Shown one piece after another: positions 16,903 through 25,587 of a DNA stretch of 40,254 bases. Each line of letters begins with the position of its first letter. The first letter of the stretch is position 1. A program made the position numbers and the translations under genes. Origin of the DNA: an uncultured Verrucomicrobiota bacterium (GTDB lineage: Bacteria; Verrucomicrobiota; Verrucomicrobiia; Limisphaerales; UBA9464); NCBI GenBank assembly GCA_903910585.1, contig CAIWAH010000199.1, positions 1 through 40,254 of the forward strand. The letters run 5' to 3'. The notes under the pieces are model-generated. The model was not told the DNA's origin, searched no databases, and saw only the letters and a list, made by a program, of their open reading frames with translations.

Positions 16903-19113
16903 ATGGACCCCAATGAACGCAAAGACCGCGCCCTGATGCTAGCGAAAGCTCGCAATCATGCTGAGGCATTACCCCTACTGAAAGCTGCCGTCCTTGATTA
17001 CCCAAATAACGAGAATCTTTGGCAGGAACTCGTCCTGAATTCCGCGAAGACTGAGGGTCATGCAGAAGCCGCTGAATGGGCGAAGGAGGCGGTGCGCCGC
17101 CACCCGAGATCTGGGTGGCTGTGGCGCCAATTGGGGTATGAACTTGCAGAGGCAAACATGTTTGAGGACGCCGAAAGGGCGCTAACCAATGCTCGTGCCG
17201 TTCTGGGGTCGGAAGACGAATGGGTCTGGCGCTACTACGCCGCTCTACACAAGAAGCGGAAGAACCACGAACGGGAGATTGAGGCGTGGGAAAAGATTCG
17301 CGCTCTTGGCGCAGCAAGTTCAAACGACCTGAATTCGCTCGGCATCGCCTACCACAACCATAAGAAGTTTGCGAAGGCGCTGGAGTTCTACCGGCTGGCG
17401 GCTGCGGCAGAACCGAGTGTCGCTCCGTTGTTCAACATGGGGCTGGTGTTCAACGACCCGGAAGTTTCTCAAGATGCGGACGCCGCGGACGCTTATCGTC
17501 GAGCTTTGGCGATCAATCCTGGCTACGAACGAGCGAAGGAGCGTTTGGACGCAACCAAAGGCAAACTTGCACCGCTGGCGGAGCGGGCACGCACTGCGGC
17601 AGCCGGTTTGGTTCAACCGGACGAATTGTTTCAGTTTTACATCAGCCCATTCGAGGTCCTTCAGATTCAGGACATCGAAGCGGTAGAAGAACTCGACGTG
17701 AAGGTAATCCAGCGCTCCAAGAAGCGCCTGCTTCAAGAGATTGACCTGAACGATGGCAAGGTGAGTTGGCTCGACGATTACCCCCTCGACAAGTCTCGAG
17801 CCCTCGCGATGGAAGACGAACTGCATGACGACGCCAAACGGGCTTATCACTGGGCCGTCTTTCGCAATAAGCGGCTGCTTTGGTTTCTCACGCGCGGCGA
17901 CATCGGGCATTTCCTCTACGCCGATGATTACTTCCCGCGCGAGTCTCTTGAATTGCTCGACGAGGAACCTGAGTTCCGCGCCTTCCTAAGCAAGCCGTTC
18001 GCGCGTCAATACAACGTGGCGCTGACGCGGGCAATCGAGCGCCGCTTGTTGCCCGTCGTTGAGGTGCTGTTCGATGGCCGTCGCTGGGTCGAGCCCGAGG
18101 ATGAGGACATTTGCTTTGAAGGAGCCTACAAGCGAGTTGCAGACTTGATCGAGGCAATGCGTTCAAAAGCAAACGACGGAGCCAAACGAAAAGTCAGTCT
18201 CCACGAGTTGGAAGGTTTTCTCCGGGAGCACTCACTGCCGGAATTGTTCAATCTGCTTCCGACTCCGTTCGCATCCGCCCAACGAGCGTTTGTCGAGGAG
18301 ATACGCACGTTGGCCATTTCGTGTTTCAACGAACACGGCGACTCTGACTTGTCGAAAGGGGTGCTCAATCTGTGCAAGCGATTTACGACCCGGAGTGTCG
18401 AACTCACCAAGCGGCTTGAGGAAGACTTCAAGACCATCGAGCGGATGATTGTGGAGGAGAGGAAGCAGCTTGCGGAGGATCAGAAGCATTCGTTCTCGGC
18501 TTGGGTTCGCCAAAATGTGGCGGTCCAAATTGGAAAGGCGTCGATCACTTACGGTGGAGTTTCGATGAGCGCCTCCGATATCGAGTCGATTCGATGGGGG
18601 ATTTTCGTGCAGACGGTCAACGGTGTCGAAACCGAGCACTCTTTCTCACTGGTTGTTCGTAGTGCACGGACTGCTCTCTCGGTCGAATGGGGCAAGCGCG
18701 GGATGTTAGCGGCAGCGAAGGGTCTCTTTCGAAAGTCCGGCGAGGTTGTCCCGATTGCAGAGTTGGCCAGCGGGGAGCAGGAAGCATATTTTCATAAGAT
18801 GATTGACGCCGTGATTCACCATCTTCTGACGCCCCTCATGGCAAAGATTCTTGGGCGACTCCAAGTGGGTCAATCAGTCGTCATCGGCCCTTGCACCCTG
18901 TTTCAAGATGGTATCGCCTTTCGCACCGGCCTCATTTTTCACAAGGAACATCACTTGCCTTGGCGAGACGTGGAAACACAGATGCAGAGCGGCCAGATCT
19001 CCGTCATGAGCCGAACCAATCGAAAGGCACGGGCATCAATGCCAGCTAAAGACACCGATAACGCGGTCATTCTGCCCATCATATGCGGCGCAATGCGTGA
19101 TAAATCGAACTGA
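16903..19113 (+). CDS. TPR co-chaperone-like protein of an Hsp70 operon
   Basis: 736 aa. Residues 1-215 are tetratricopeptide repeats (e.g. AEALPLLKAAVLDYPNNENL, LNSLGIAYHNHKKFAKALEF, AYRRALAINPGYERA). At about 246 begins SPFEVLQIQD, followed by KRLLQEIDLNDGK and LDKSRALAMEDELHDDAKRA, a layout that recalls a J-type domain, but no HPD tripeptide is visible. A long helical segment (about 480-540) precedes beta-rich, possibly PH-like segments (ASITYGGVSMSASDIESIRW and the related GIAFRTGLIFHKEHHLPWRD). Start ATG 16903 has an AGAGGAG ribosome site 8 bases upstream, unusually good for this window. It heads an operon with a GrpE-like and a DnaK-like gene, so a substrate-selecting co-chaperone is the likeliest role. 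Base composition is less GC-rich than the flanks. Confidence 0.8.
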   Translation: MDPNERKDRALMLAKARNHAEALPLLKAAVLDYPNNENLWQELVLNSAKTEGHAEAAEWAKEAVRRHPRSGWLWRQLGYELAEANMFEDAERALTNARAVLGSEDEWVWRYYAALHKKRKNHEREIEAWEKIRALGAASSNDLNSLGIAYHNHKKFAKALEFYRLAAAAEPSVAPLFNMGLVFNDPEVSQDADAADAYRRALAINPGYERAKERLDATKGKLAPLAERARTAAAGLVQPDELFQFYISPFEVLQIQDIEAVEELDVKVIQRSKKRLLQEIDLNDGKVSWLDDYPLDKSRALAMEDELHDDAKRAYHWAVFRNKRLLWFLTRGDIGHFLYADDYFPRESLELLDEEPEFRAFLSKPFARQYNVALTRAIERRLLPVVEVLFDGRRWVEPEDEDICFEGAYKRVADLIEAMRSKANDGAKRKVSLHELEGFLREHSLPELFNLLPTPFASAQRAFVEEIRTLAISCFNEHGDSDLSKGVLNLCKRFTTRSVELTKRLEEDFKTIERMIVEERKQLAEDQKHSFSAWVRQNVAVQIGKASITYGGVSMSASDIESIRWGIFVQTVNGVETEHSFSLVVRSARTALSVEWGKRGMLAAAKGLFRKSGEVVPIAELASGEQEAYFHKMIDAVIHHLLTPLMAKILGRLQVGQSVVIGPCTLFQDGIAFRTGLIFHKEHHLPWRDVETQMQSGQISVMSRTNRKARASMPAKDTDNAVILPIICGAMRDKSN

Positions 19114-19122
19114 ACCGAAGTT

Positions 19123-19482
19123 ATGGAAATCAAATTCCACGTCCCCAGGAGCATCCTCGTTGCGTTGAATCAACTTTACGAGATGGAACAAAAGCTGAAG
19201 AAAACCGAAGACCCTGCCAATCTTCAGCGGAACGTGGGCAAGATGAAGGACGCCTTTCAGGAGTTTGGCTTGGCTTATGAAGACCCGATGGGCCAACCGT
19301 TCAAGGAAACCCGGACGGACTTGGAGGCGACGATTTCCGGGGGGGGGACTGAGAATCTCATCGTGGTAGAGGTCATCAAGCCCATCATCCGCGCGACGCT
19401 GCGTGAAGGAGCGGGCGAATTCTCGAAAATCATCCAGCAAGGCATCGTCGTCGTCGAATCGCGAAACGAAACCACTCCATGA
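19123..19482 (+). CDS. GrpE-like nucleotide exchange factor
   Basis: 119 aa, shorter than canonical GrpE (about 170-200). A helical N-terminal half (VALNQLYEMEQKLKKTEDPA, then RNVGKMKDAFQEF) replaces the long GrpE coiled coil. The C-terminal half follows the GrpE beta-domain outline: YEDPMGQPFKETRTDLEATI, compared with the family's 'D-P-x-G-E-x-F-D-P-x-x-H-E-A', then LIVVEVIKPIIR and FSKIIQQGIVVVES, compared with 'V-x-x-V-x-x-x-G-Y ... R-x-A-x-V-x-V'. GrpE proteins eject ADP from Hsp70. It lies 9 bp after the TPR gene, and its stop overlaps the DnaK-like start as ATGA. The tight coupling and gene order support the assignment, which otherwise rests on remote similarity. Confidence 0.65.
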   Translation: MEIKFHVPRSILVALNQLYEMEQKLKKTEDPANLQRNVGKMKDAFQEFGLAYEDPMGQPFKETRTDLEATISGGGTENLIVVEVIKPIIRATLREGAGEFSKIIQQGIVVVESRNETTP

Positions 19483-21983
19483 GCAACATGATTAACTTCG
19501 GCATCGACCTAGGCACCACCAATTCCCTGGTGGCCAAGTTCAACAAAGGCACCGTGGAGGTTTTCAAGAACCCAAACGGGTTCAAGGAGACGCTTCCGTC
19601 GGTGGTGGGCTTCCGTAACGACCGGATTCTTGTGGGTGAGCAAGCGCGCGTGTACGCGGAGAAGGATCCAAAGAGCGTCGTGAGCCGGTTCAAGCGGAAG
19701 ATGGGCACGACCGAGAGCTTCAAAATCAAAGCGCTCGGCCAGTCCAAGACGCCGATTGAGCTTTCCGCCTTCGTGGTCAAGGAACTGAAAACATTCATCC
19801 ACACAGGCGAAACGCCCGAGGCCGTGGTCATTACCATTCCTGCCTCTTTTGACATGGTGCAGTCCAATGCGACGAAGGAAGCGGGTTACGCCGCCGGCTT
19901 CAAGCAGGTCGTGTTGCTGCAGGAACCAATTGCCGCCAGTCTCGCTTACGCCAACAAAGAAAAGGGCGTGGACCTGAAGAACAGCCAGTGGATTGTTTAC
20001 GACCTTGGCGGCGGAACCTTCGATGTCGCGTTGGTGAGAATTGTGGAAGGCGAACTCAAAGTCGTGGACCACGAAGGCGACAACTACCTCGGCGGAGGAG
20101 ACTTCGACGCGCTGATTGTCGAACGCATCATCGCGCCGCAGTTGGAGAAAATGGGGAAGTTCACCGACTTGCTGGCGCAGATGAAGAGCGAGTCAGGAAA
20201 ATACAACCGGCTTTGGGCGGTGCTTTTGCACAAGGCCGAAGAAGCGAAAATCGAACTTTCCAATAAGCAGTCAGCCGAGATTGACCTCGGCATGATCCGC
20301 GATTTGGAAGACGAGGACGGGAAATCGATCGACAGCATCCTGAGTATCACCCGTTCCGAGTTTGAAGCGGTCATCAAAGACGCCATCGATTGCACCGCCG
20401 AAATGCTGAGGAAAATTCTTACGCGCAATTCGCTGCGGCCACAGGATCTCAAGTTCGTGCTCATGGTTGGCGGCTCTACCTACACGCCGTTCGTTCGCAA
20501 GCGCATCGAAGAACTCCTCGGCATACCCATCAACACAGGGATTGACCCGACCAATGCCATTGCAGTCGGGGCTGCCTATTTCGCAGCCACGAAAGAAATC
20601 AAACTTGGCGAGAAGTCGGTGGACAAACCGATTCAGCCGGGCGTGCTCCGGGTGAAGGTGTCCTACAATCGCGCGTCACAGGAGCGCGAGGAAATGTTCT
20701 CGGCGAAGGTGGAAGGCGATGTCGCGGGAATGTTCTACCGCATCACCCGAGAAGACGGCGGCTACGACAGCGGCCTGAAGATACTCTCGGCAAGGATTGT
20801 CGAAGACCTCCCGCTTCAGGACGACGCCTACAATCTTTTCGCTTTCAAGGTTTACGACGCGAAGAACAACCCTGTCCCCGCTGATTTGGATTCGATCCAG
20901 ATTGCGCAGGGGAAATACAGCGTTGCCGGGCAGATGCTTCCCGAAGACCTCAGCTTGGTGAAAGACGACCTGAACACAGGCGACACCAAGTTGGCCCGCA
21001 TCTTCGCCAAGAACTCCGTGCTTCCGGCAAAGAGCAAAAGCACCGTGGATGTAAGCAAAGCGATTATCCACGGCTCCGATGGCGAAATTCGGATCATCGT
21101 TGTCGAAGGGCCGTCGGAGAATCACTTCACTGCGAACAAGACGGTCGGATACCTCGTGATTTCAGGAAAAGGACTGAAGCGAGACCTGTTGCGGGGCACC
21201 GAAATCGACCTGACTTTTGAAATGTCCGAGTCGCGAGACCTGAAAGTCCAGGCTTACGTAAACCCCTCCGGTCCAGAGTTTTCTCAAATTTTCAACCCAA
21301 CGTTCAGGGACGTCCCGGTGAAGACGCTGAATGAGGAAGTTCAGATGTTGGAATCACGGCTAGAGCAGGAGAAAACCGAGGCGCTAGCGAATGAGAACTA
21401 CGAGGTCATGGAGAAGTTGGAAAGAATGCGCAGCTCAGTGGAAGAGCTTCACGGTGAGGCAATGCTCTTGACCTTGGATGACGTGACGGATAACCGCTAT
21501 AAACTTGAGGATAGGAAGCGGAAGATTGCACAAGAGCTTAACCAGTTGACCTCAGGAAAACGGTTGGAACGCCTGCGAATCGAATACCAGGCTGCCAAGG
21601 ACGAAGTCACTGGCATCGTCAACGAAAGCGGAAACGACCACGAGCGGCGTCAACTCCACGAAATCGTCGCGCAGGAACACACGTTCCGAAATTCTACGAA
21701 TCCGCAGAAATTGGAAGCGGCCATTGATCAACTGCACCGTGTCTCTTTCCAGATACTTCGCCGCACGCCGGATTTTCTCGTCGGTTGGTTCCAACACTTG
21801 GTTGGAAAGCGAGAGATGCTCAACGACCAGTTACAAGCCAAGAACCTCATTGAAGCTGGCAAGAAGCACATCGCAGTGGATGATTACGACAAGTTGGCAG
21901 AAGTGAATTCGCGTCTTCACAGTCTTCTCCCGCAGACTGAAAAGGACTCCAAGGAAATGCTGCACTTCACAGGCATCAGCTAA
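19479..21983 (+). CDS. Hsp70 (DnaK-like) protein with divergent C-terminus
   Basis: 834 aa, about 200 longer than DnaK. The ATPase domain is intact: phosphate-1 motif NFGIDLGTTNSLVAKF (6-21), VVITIPASFDMVQSNATKEA, the phosphate-2 motif WIVYDLGGGTFDVALV, and FVLMVGGSTYTPFVRKRIEE. From about 385 the sequence leaves the DnaK pattern: the substrate-binding part is recognisable only as beta-rich sequence (VLRVKVSYNRASQEREEMFS), and the last about 220 residues are charged helices with coiled-coil character (VQMLESRLEQEKTEALANEN). There is no DnaK-type EEVD-like or Glu/Asp-rich tail. It follows the GrpE-like gene with an ATGA overlap. It is probably a client-specific chaperone or switch rather than the housekeeping DnaK. 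Confidence 0.92.
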   Translation: MSNMINFGIDLGTTNSLVAKFNKGTVEVFKNPNGFKETLPSVVGFRNDRILVGEQARVYAEKDPKSVVSRFKRKMGTTESFKIKALGQSKTPIELSAFVVKELKTFIHTGETPEAVVITIPASFDMVQSNATKEAGYAAGFKQVVLLQEPIAASLAYANKEKGVDLKNSQWIVYDLGGGTFDVALVRIVEGELKVVDHEGDNYLGGGDFDALIVERIIAPQLEKMGKFTDLLAQMKSESGKYNRLWAVLLHKAEEAKIELSNKQSAEIDLGMIRDLEDEDGKSIDSILSITRSEFEAVIKDAIDCTAEMLRKILTRNSLRPQDLKFVLMVGGSTYTPFVRKRIEELLGIPINTGIDPTNAIAVGAAYFAATKEIKLGEKSVDKPIQPGVLRVKVSYNRASQEREEMFSAKVEGDVAGMFYRITREDGGYDSGLKILSARIVEDLPLQDDAYNLFAFKVYDAKNNPVPADLDSIQIAQGKYSVAGQMLPEDLSLVKDDLNTGDTKLARIFAKNSVLPAKSKSTVDVSKAIIHGSDGEIRIIVVEGPSENHFTANKTVGYLVISGKGLKRDLLRGTEIDLTFEMSESRDLKVQAYVNPSGPEFSQIFNPTFRDVPVKTLNEEVQMLESRLEQEKTEALANENYEVMEKLERMRSSVEELHGEAMLLTLDDVTDNRYKLEDRKRKIAQELNQLTSGKRLERLRIEYQAAKDEVTGIVNESGNDHERRQLHEIVAQEHTFRNSTNPQKLEAAIDQLHRVSFQILRRTPDFLVGWFQHLVGKREMLNDQLQAKNLIEAGKKHIAVDDYDKLAEVNSRLHSLLPQTEKDSKEMLHFTGIS

Positions 21984-22083
21984 CGCCGCAGCCCCCTCCC
22001 TGCTGAACCCTGGTTGATGGTGGGATAACAGCCTGAACATCGAACAGCTCGGTGCCTCCCCCTCCCGGGGGCAATCGAGCAAC

Positions 22084-22118
22084 AGCCCCGCCCGTCGTGT
22101 GACGGCGCGGGGCTTTTT
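22084..22118 (+). terminator. Intrinsic terminator between Hsp70 operon and recombination module
   Basis: A GC-rich stem of about 13 bp (AGCCCCGC-CCGTC against GACGG-CGCGGGGCT, one bulged G), a GTGT loop, then five T residues at 22114-22118. It lies 35 bp before the next start codon, so it may also act as a leader attenuator. Confidence 0.85.
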
Positions 22119-22152
22119 CGTCTCCACCCATCATCCAAGGAAAGGCATCACC

Positions 22153-22728
22153 ATGGTCACCCTCGAAGCCAACTACAGCAAGAAGCTCGGTCTCCCCGGG
22201 TATTCCTCCCACCAATACAGCGTCACCCTCCGACTGGAAGTCGGCGACATCAAGCAAGTCGAGGCGGAGTCTTCCCGCCTCTACGCCCTGTTGCAGGGCT
22301 GCGTGGACCGCGACATCCAGGAAACCGGCTTCCTGCCGGTCCAAGGATCGTCCAACGGCAACGCCGCCAGCAACGGCAGCCACCACAACGGAAGCAACGG
22401 ACATTCCAACGGTCACGCCAATGGACACTCCAACGGCCACCACGGCACGAACGGCAACGGCAATGGTCGCCCCAACGGCCAATCCGATGCGTGGTCGTGC
22501 TCGGACAAGCAACGGTCACTCGTCCTGAAAATCGTCGAGGATCACCACCTCGACAAACAGGACATCGAATCGTTGGCCCAAGAACGGTTCGGCAAGGGTG
22601 TCCGTCAGCTCAACCGCATGGAGGCCTCCGGTCTCATCGAGGAGTTGTTGGAAACCCACGGCGGCAACGCTGGCAACCACGGCAGCCGCTCCAATGGCGG
22701 TCGTTTCCAGAAAGCGAGGACCGCATGA
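22153..22728 (+). CDS. Conserved mobile-element protein with Asn/Gly/His-rich linker
   Basis: 191 aa. The N-terminal about 60 residues (VTLEANYSKKLGLPGYSSHQ, YSVTLRLEVGDIKQVEAESS) form a beta-then-helix domain seen in a family found on PVC and cyanobacterial plasmids, function unknown. Residues about 72-112 are nearly pure Asn/Gly/His/Ser with NGHSNGHANGHSNGHH repeats, surely a disordered linker. The C-terminal domain (KQRSLVLKIVEDHHLDKQDI, LAQERFGKGVRQLNRMEASG) resembles the small helical tails of phage recombination proteins. ATG 22153 has AAAGG 12 bases upstream; the stop overlaps the nuclease start as ATGA. A DNA-binding partner for the nuclease is a fair guess. Confidence 0.7.
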   Translation: MVTLEANYSKKLGLPGYSSHQYSVTLRLEVGDIKQVEAESSRLYALLQGCVDRDIQETGFLPVQGSSNGNAASNGSHHNGSNGHSNGHANGHSNGHHGTNGNGNGRPNGQSDAWSCSDKQRSLVLKIVEDHHLDKQDIESLAQERFGKGVRQLNRMEASGLIEELLETHGGNAGNHGSRSNGGRFQKARTA

Positions 22729-23558
22729 ACGACACTGCCACGATTGTTCCACCTGCGGTTCCAGTGCCTCCTGCTCGGGCCAACAAGCCGAAGAGCATCG
22801 AAGAGCTTCTTGCGACCGTGTCGGCCTCACGGCTGAACACGTTTCACTCCTGCCGGTTGAAGTTCTACTTCAACTACGTCCTCGGGCTGGCTCGCGCCAA
22901 GCCTGGTGCCCAGCACATCGGTTCCACGGTTCACTTCACCTTGAAGCTCTGGAACCTTGCTCGCTGGAGAAAGCAGAGCATCCCTGACGGTTGGCTGCGC
23001 GAGCAGTTCGACCTGTTCTGGGCCGATGACCAGGAGGGACAGATCCGCTGGGAGCAGGGTGAAGAGGATGAATCCAAGGCAAAGGCGTGGGCGTTGCTGA
23101 ACACGTACTTCTCGCAGTCGCCCATTCCTCCCAACGAACCGGCCGAGGGTGTCGAGGTTTCGGTCGAAGCCGACCTCGGCACCACGAAGCTCATCGGCAT
23201 CATCGACCTCGTAAGGTCAGGGGGGCGCATCGTCGAGTTCAAGACCACCGGCCAGACTCCCAACCCGGAGAAGGCCGAACACATACATGAGCTACAATGC
23301 AGCTGCTACGCGGTGATGTACCGGGAAGCCACCGGACAAACCGAAACGGCGACAGAACTCCATCACCTCGTGAAGCTCAAGACGCCCAAGCTCGTTGTTA
23401 CAACGCTTCCGGCCATGACGCCGAAGCAGCAGACGCGGTTGCTCAAGACCGTGGATTCCTACCTCGATGGCGTGCAGCGCCAGGACTGGGTTCCTTCACC
23501 GAGCCCGATGGCCTGTGCCTGCTGCGAGTTCTTCAACGAGTGCCGGCGATGGTCCTGA
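22725..23558 (+). CDS. PD-(D/E)XK nuclease, Cas4/RecB-like, with Fe-S cysteines
   Basis: 277 aa. The fold is shown by SASRLNTFHSCRLKFYFNYV (residues 33-52), which carries the first cysteine C43; the H-x-x-x-H-like helix AQHIGSTVHFTLKLW; the catalytic strand pair GIIDLV (D161) and IVEFKTT (E171-x-K173); the helical Q-x-x-C-Y-A-V-M-Y segment; and the C-terminal C264-x2-C267-x5-C273. One upstream and three downstream cysteines are the layout that binds a 4Fe-4S cluster in Cas4, AddB and RecB-type nucleases. It is probably a single-strand exonuclease used in recombination or replication of the element. There are no cas genes nearby, so a CRISPR role is not supported. The first 25 residues are Pro-rich and disordered. 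Confidence 0.88.
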   Translation: MNDTATIVPPAVPVPPARANKPKSIEELLATVSASRLNTFHSCRLKFYFNYVLGLARAKPGAQHIGSTVHFTLKLWNLARWRKQSIPDGWLREQFDLFWADDQEGQIRWEQGEEDESKAKAWALLNTYFSQSPIPPNEPAEGVEVSVEADLGTTKLIGIIDLVRSGGRIVEFKTTGQTPNPEKAEHIHELQCSCYAVMYREATGQTETATELHHLVKLKTPKLVVTTLPAMTPKQQTRLLKTVDSYLDGVQRQDWVPSPSPMACACCEFFNECRRWS

Positions 23559-23564
23559 ACCGCC

Positions 23565-23870
23565 ATGAACCCTTGCCAGTGCCGTCTGCTCGTTGTGGGC
23601 AGCGCGAAGGACCTGAAGGCGTTCCGTGATCGCGAGGATTGGCCGGCGGCGTTCACGGAAGTGGAACCGCTGGAATGCTCGGCAACTCGGGCGTCTTGGC
23701 AGTTCACCACGCCCAGCCCACCGCTGACCTTCCTCCGGCTTCTCGCAGCCCGCTGGCCTCTTCTGAACGTCCTCGTCGACTACGACACGGGACGAACGAA
23801 GGGACTGGTGTGGTTGCGGGGAGGCAAGCAGGAACACCATCAGGTCGTTTATCGCGGGGGTGGCCAATGA
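23565..23870 (+). CDS. Hypothetical protein, small alpha/beta fold
   Basis: 101 aa. It begins 6 bp after the nuclease stop and ends in an ATGA overlap with the RadC-like gene, so it is part of the same operon. The order of strand (RLLVVGSAKDL), helix (KAFRDREDW), strand (ASWQFTTPSPP), helix (FLRLLAARWPLL) and strand (NVLVDYDTG, KGLVWLRGG) suggests a ferredoxin-like fold of the sort seen in plasmid-borne DUF1281/Api92-like proteins; that comparison is weak. No catalytic residues stand out. Confidence 0.65.
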   Translation: MNPCQCRLLVVGSAKDLKAFRDREDWPAAFTEVEPLECSATRASWQFTTPSPPLTFLRLLAARWPLLNVLVDYDTGRTKGLVWLRGGKQEHHQVVYRGGGQ

Positions 23871-24316
23871 AGCCACCTGCCGAGTTCAAGGTCATGAGGA
23901 TACGCGACTGCGCGACGCCGGCTGACCTCGTGGACACACCCGACCGGGTGTTCACCTACTGGCAGGCCAATATCGCCACCGCGCCGTGGTTTGACCCGGC
24001 GAAGGAGGCGTTTGTCGTCCTGATCCTGAACACCCGTCGCCGCATCCTCGGCCACAACCTCGTGGCCTTGGGCGGTCTCGATTCGGTCAACGTCCATGCC
24101 CGCGAGGTCTTCCGGCCGGTCATCGTGGCCGCCGGCAGCGCTCTCATCCTCGCGCACAACCACCCTTCGCTGGACCCAAGTCCTTCGGAAGCAGACATTC
24201 GGGTGACCCGGGATCTCGTCGGTGCAGGCAAGCTGCTCCGCATCGACATCCTGGATCACGTCATCATCGGCAGCACGTTCACGTCGCTGCGTTCCCTCGG
24301 CTACTTCCACCCGTAG
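23867..24316 (+). CDS. RadC-like JAB-domain protein
   Basis: 149 aa. The JAB/MPN core carries the metal-binding signature: an early glutamate-bearing strand EAFVVLILNTRRRILG, then H97-N-H99-P-S-L-D-P-S-P-S-E-A-D, the H-x-H-x(n)-S-x-x-D pattern of RadC/JAMM proteins. The helix-hairpin-helix N-terminus of full-length RadC is missing, as in the short RadC-like proteins of plasmids and phages. Despite the name, a role in repair is not established for the family; many are on mobile elements and some are anti-restriction-associated. The start ATG 23867 overlaps the preceding stop. A hairpin follows before the ligase gene. Confidence 0.9.
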   Translation: MKPPAEFKVMRIRDCATPADLVDTPDRVFTYWQANIATAPWFDPAKEAFVVLILNTRRRILGHNLVALGGLDSVNVHAREVFRPVIVAAGSALILAHNHPSLDPSPSEADIRVTRDLVGAGKLLRIDILDHVIIGSTFTSLRSLGYFHP

Positions 24317-24338
24317 CCCCCACTCCAAACCTCACCCC

Positions 24339-24370
24339 GGGCCGTCCTGTGCACACGCATGGGGCGGCCC
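24339..24370 (+). terminator. Terminator-like hairpin before ligase gene
   Basis: GGGCCGTCC pairs with GGGGCGGCCC (24339-24347 with 24361-24370, one mismatch), loop TGTGCACACGCAT, followed by ATTTCCTTTC rather than a clean T run. It could be a weak terminator or an mRNA processing/stabilising hairpin. Confidence 0.55.
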
Positions 24371-24396
24371 ATTTCCTTTCACCCACTCAACTTCTC

Positions 24397-25488
24397 ATGA
24401 ACACCGATTCCGTCCTCCAACGTGCCACGCTGTATTTCCGCGAAGGCACCTCCGACAAAGTCTATCAGGTTGCACTCGAACCAGCCGGCGAGCGGTTCGT
24501 GGTCAACTTCGCCTACGGTCGCCGTGGCTCCACGCTGAGCACCGGCACGAAGACCAACGTCCCGGTCGATCTCGAACGGGCACGCACGATTTTCGACCAG
24601 CTCGTCCGGGAAAAGACCGCCAAGGGCTACACGCCGGGTGAAACCGGCACGCCTTACCAACACACCGAGCATGCATGCCGATCCACTGGCTTGGTTCCCA
24701 TGCTACTGAACCCCATCGAGGCCGAGGAAGCAGCCCAACTGCTCCAGCATCCCGACTGGTGTCTCCAGGAGAAGTTCGATGGCCGTCGCCTGCTTATCGA
24801 GAAGGCCGGGGACAAGCTCGTCGGCTGCAATCGCCGGGGACTGGCTGTCAGCCTGCCGTTCCCGTTCATCCGCGACCTACACCGCATCGAGCACGACCTC
24901 GTGTTCGATGGGGAAAGCGTGGGCGACACGTTCCACGTCTTCGACCTGCTGGAACTCGACGGCGAGGACCTGCGTCCACGCACCCTGAAACAACGGCTCG
25001 TGGAACTGATCAACGTCCTGGCCTCGGCCCAATGCCCCAGCCTGTCGCTGATCCACACCACGTTCAGCACGGGCGACAAGACCCGGCTGTTCGAGGAGAT
25101 CCGCCAAGGCCGACGAGAAGGCGTCGTGTTCAAACGCATCGACGCACCCTACGTGCCTGGCCGACCCAACAGCAGAGGTCACGCATTGAAGCACAAGTTC
25201 ACGGCCACGCTGTCGGCCGTCGTGGATCGCCTCAACGCCCAACGAAGTGTCGCCCTCAAGCTCCGTGGCCAGAAGGGCTGGCAACCGGCTGGCAACGTCA
25301 CCATTCCGGCCAACCAGCCGTTGCCGCAACCCGGCGACGTCGTGGAGGTGCGTTACCTCTACGCCTTCCCGGAGAGCGGTGTCCTGTTCCAACCGGTCTG
25401 CCTCGGCATCCGCACGGACATCACCGCCGCCGAGTGCGGCACCCGCCAACTGAAGTTCAAGCCCTCGGACACCGACGAGGACGCCTGA
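24397..25488 (+). CDS. WGR domain - ATP-dependent DNA ligase fusion
   Basis: 363 aa. Residues about 8-80 form a WGR domain (LYFREGTSDKVYQVALEPAG, VNFAYGRRGSTLSTGTK), a DNA- or poly-nucleotide-binding fold known from PARPs. Residues about 105-355 are an ATP-dependent ligase: adenylation motif I EKFDGRR with K126, motif III around DLVFDGESVGDTFHVFDLLE, motif IV GVVFKR, motif V ALKHKF, then an OB-fold portion (PGDVVEVRYLYAF). It should seal nicks after AMP transfer to K126. The size suits minimal ligases. The ATG at 24397 is preferred over an in-frame one at 24349 inside the hairpin region. It lies between RadC-like and sliding-clamp genes. Confidence 0.93.
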   Translation: MNTDSVLQRATLYFREGTSDKVYQVALEPAGERFVVNFAYGRRGSTLSTGTKTNVPVDLERARTIFDQLVREKTAKGYTPGETGTPYQHTEHACRSTGLVPMLLNPIEAEEAAQLLQHPDWCLQEKFDGRRLLIEKAGDKLVGCNRRGLAVSLPFPFIRDLHRIEHDLVFDGESVGDTFHVFDLLELDGEDLRPRTLKQRLVELINVLASAQCPSLSLIHTTFSTGDKTRLFEEIRQGRREGVVFKRIDAPYVPGRPNSRGHALKHKFTATLSAVVDRLNAQRSVALKLRGQKGWQPAGNVTIPANQPLPQPGDVVEVRYLYAFPESGVLFQPVCLGIRTDITAAECGTRQLKFKPSDTDEDA

Positions 25489-25509
25489 CCCGAACCACCA
25501 CCTCAACCC

Positions 25510-25552
25510 GGAGCCAGTCCTGCGCCTGTCGTGGGGCTGGCTCCTTCGTTTT
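25510..25552 (+). terminator. Intrinsic terminator before sliding-clamp gene
   Basis: A perfect 8-bp stem GGAGCCAG/CTGGCTCC (25510-25517 with 25537-25544), then TTCGTTTT. The clamp ribosome site AACGAAAGGAA follows about 20 bp later. Confidence 0.75.
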
Positions 25553-25587
25553 CACCCCTCACCACCAACCACAACGAAAGGAATCCC

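Noticed and set aside
22725..23558. Reading the nuclease as a CRISPR Cas4
   Set aside because: No repeat-spacer array or other cas genes are in the window; the Fe-S nuclease fits the replication/recombination module better.
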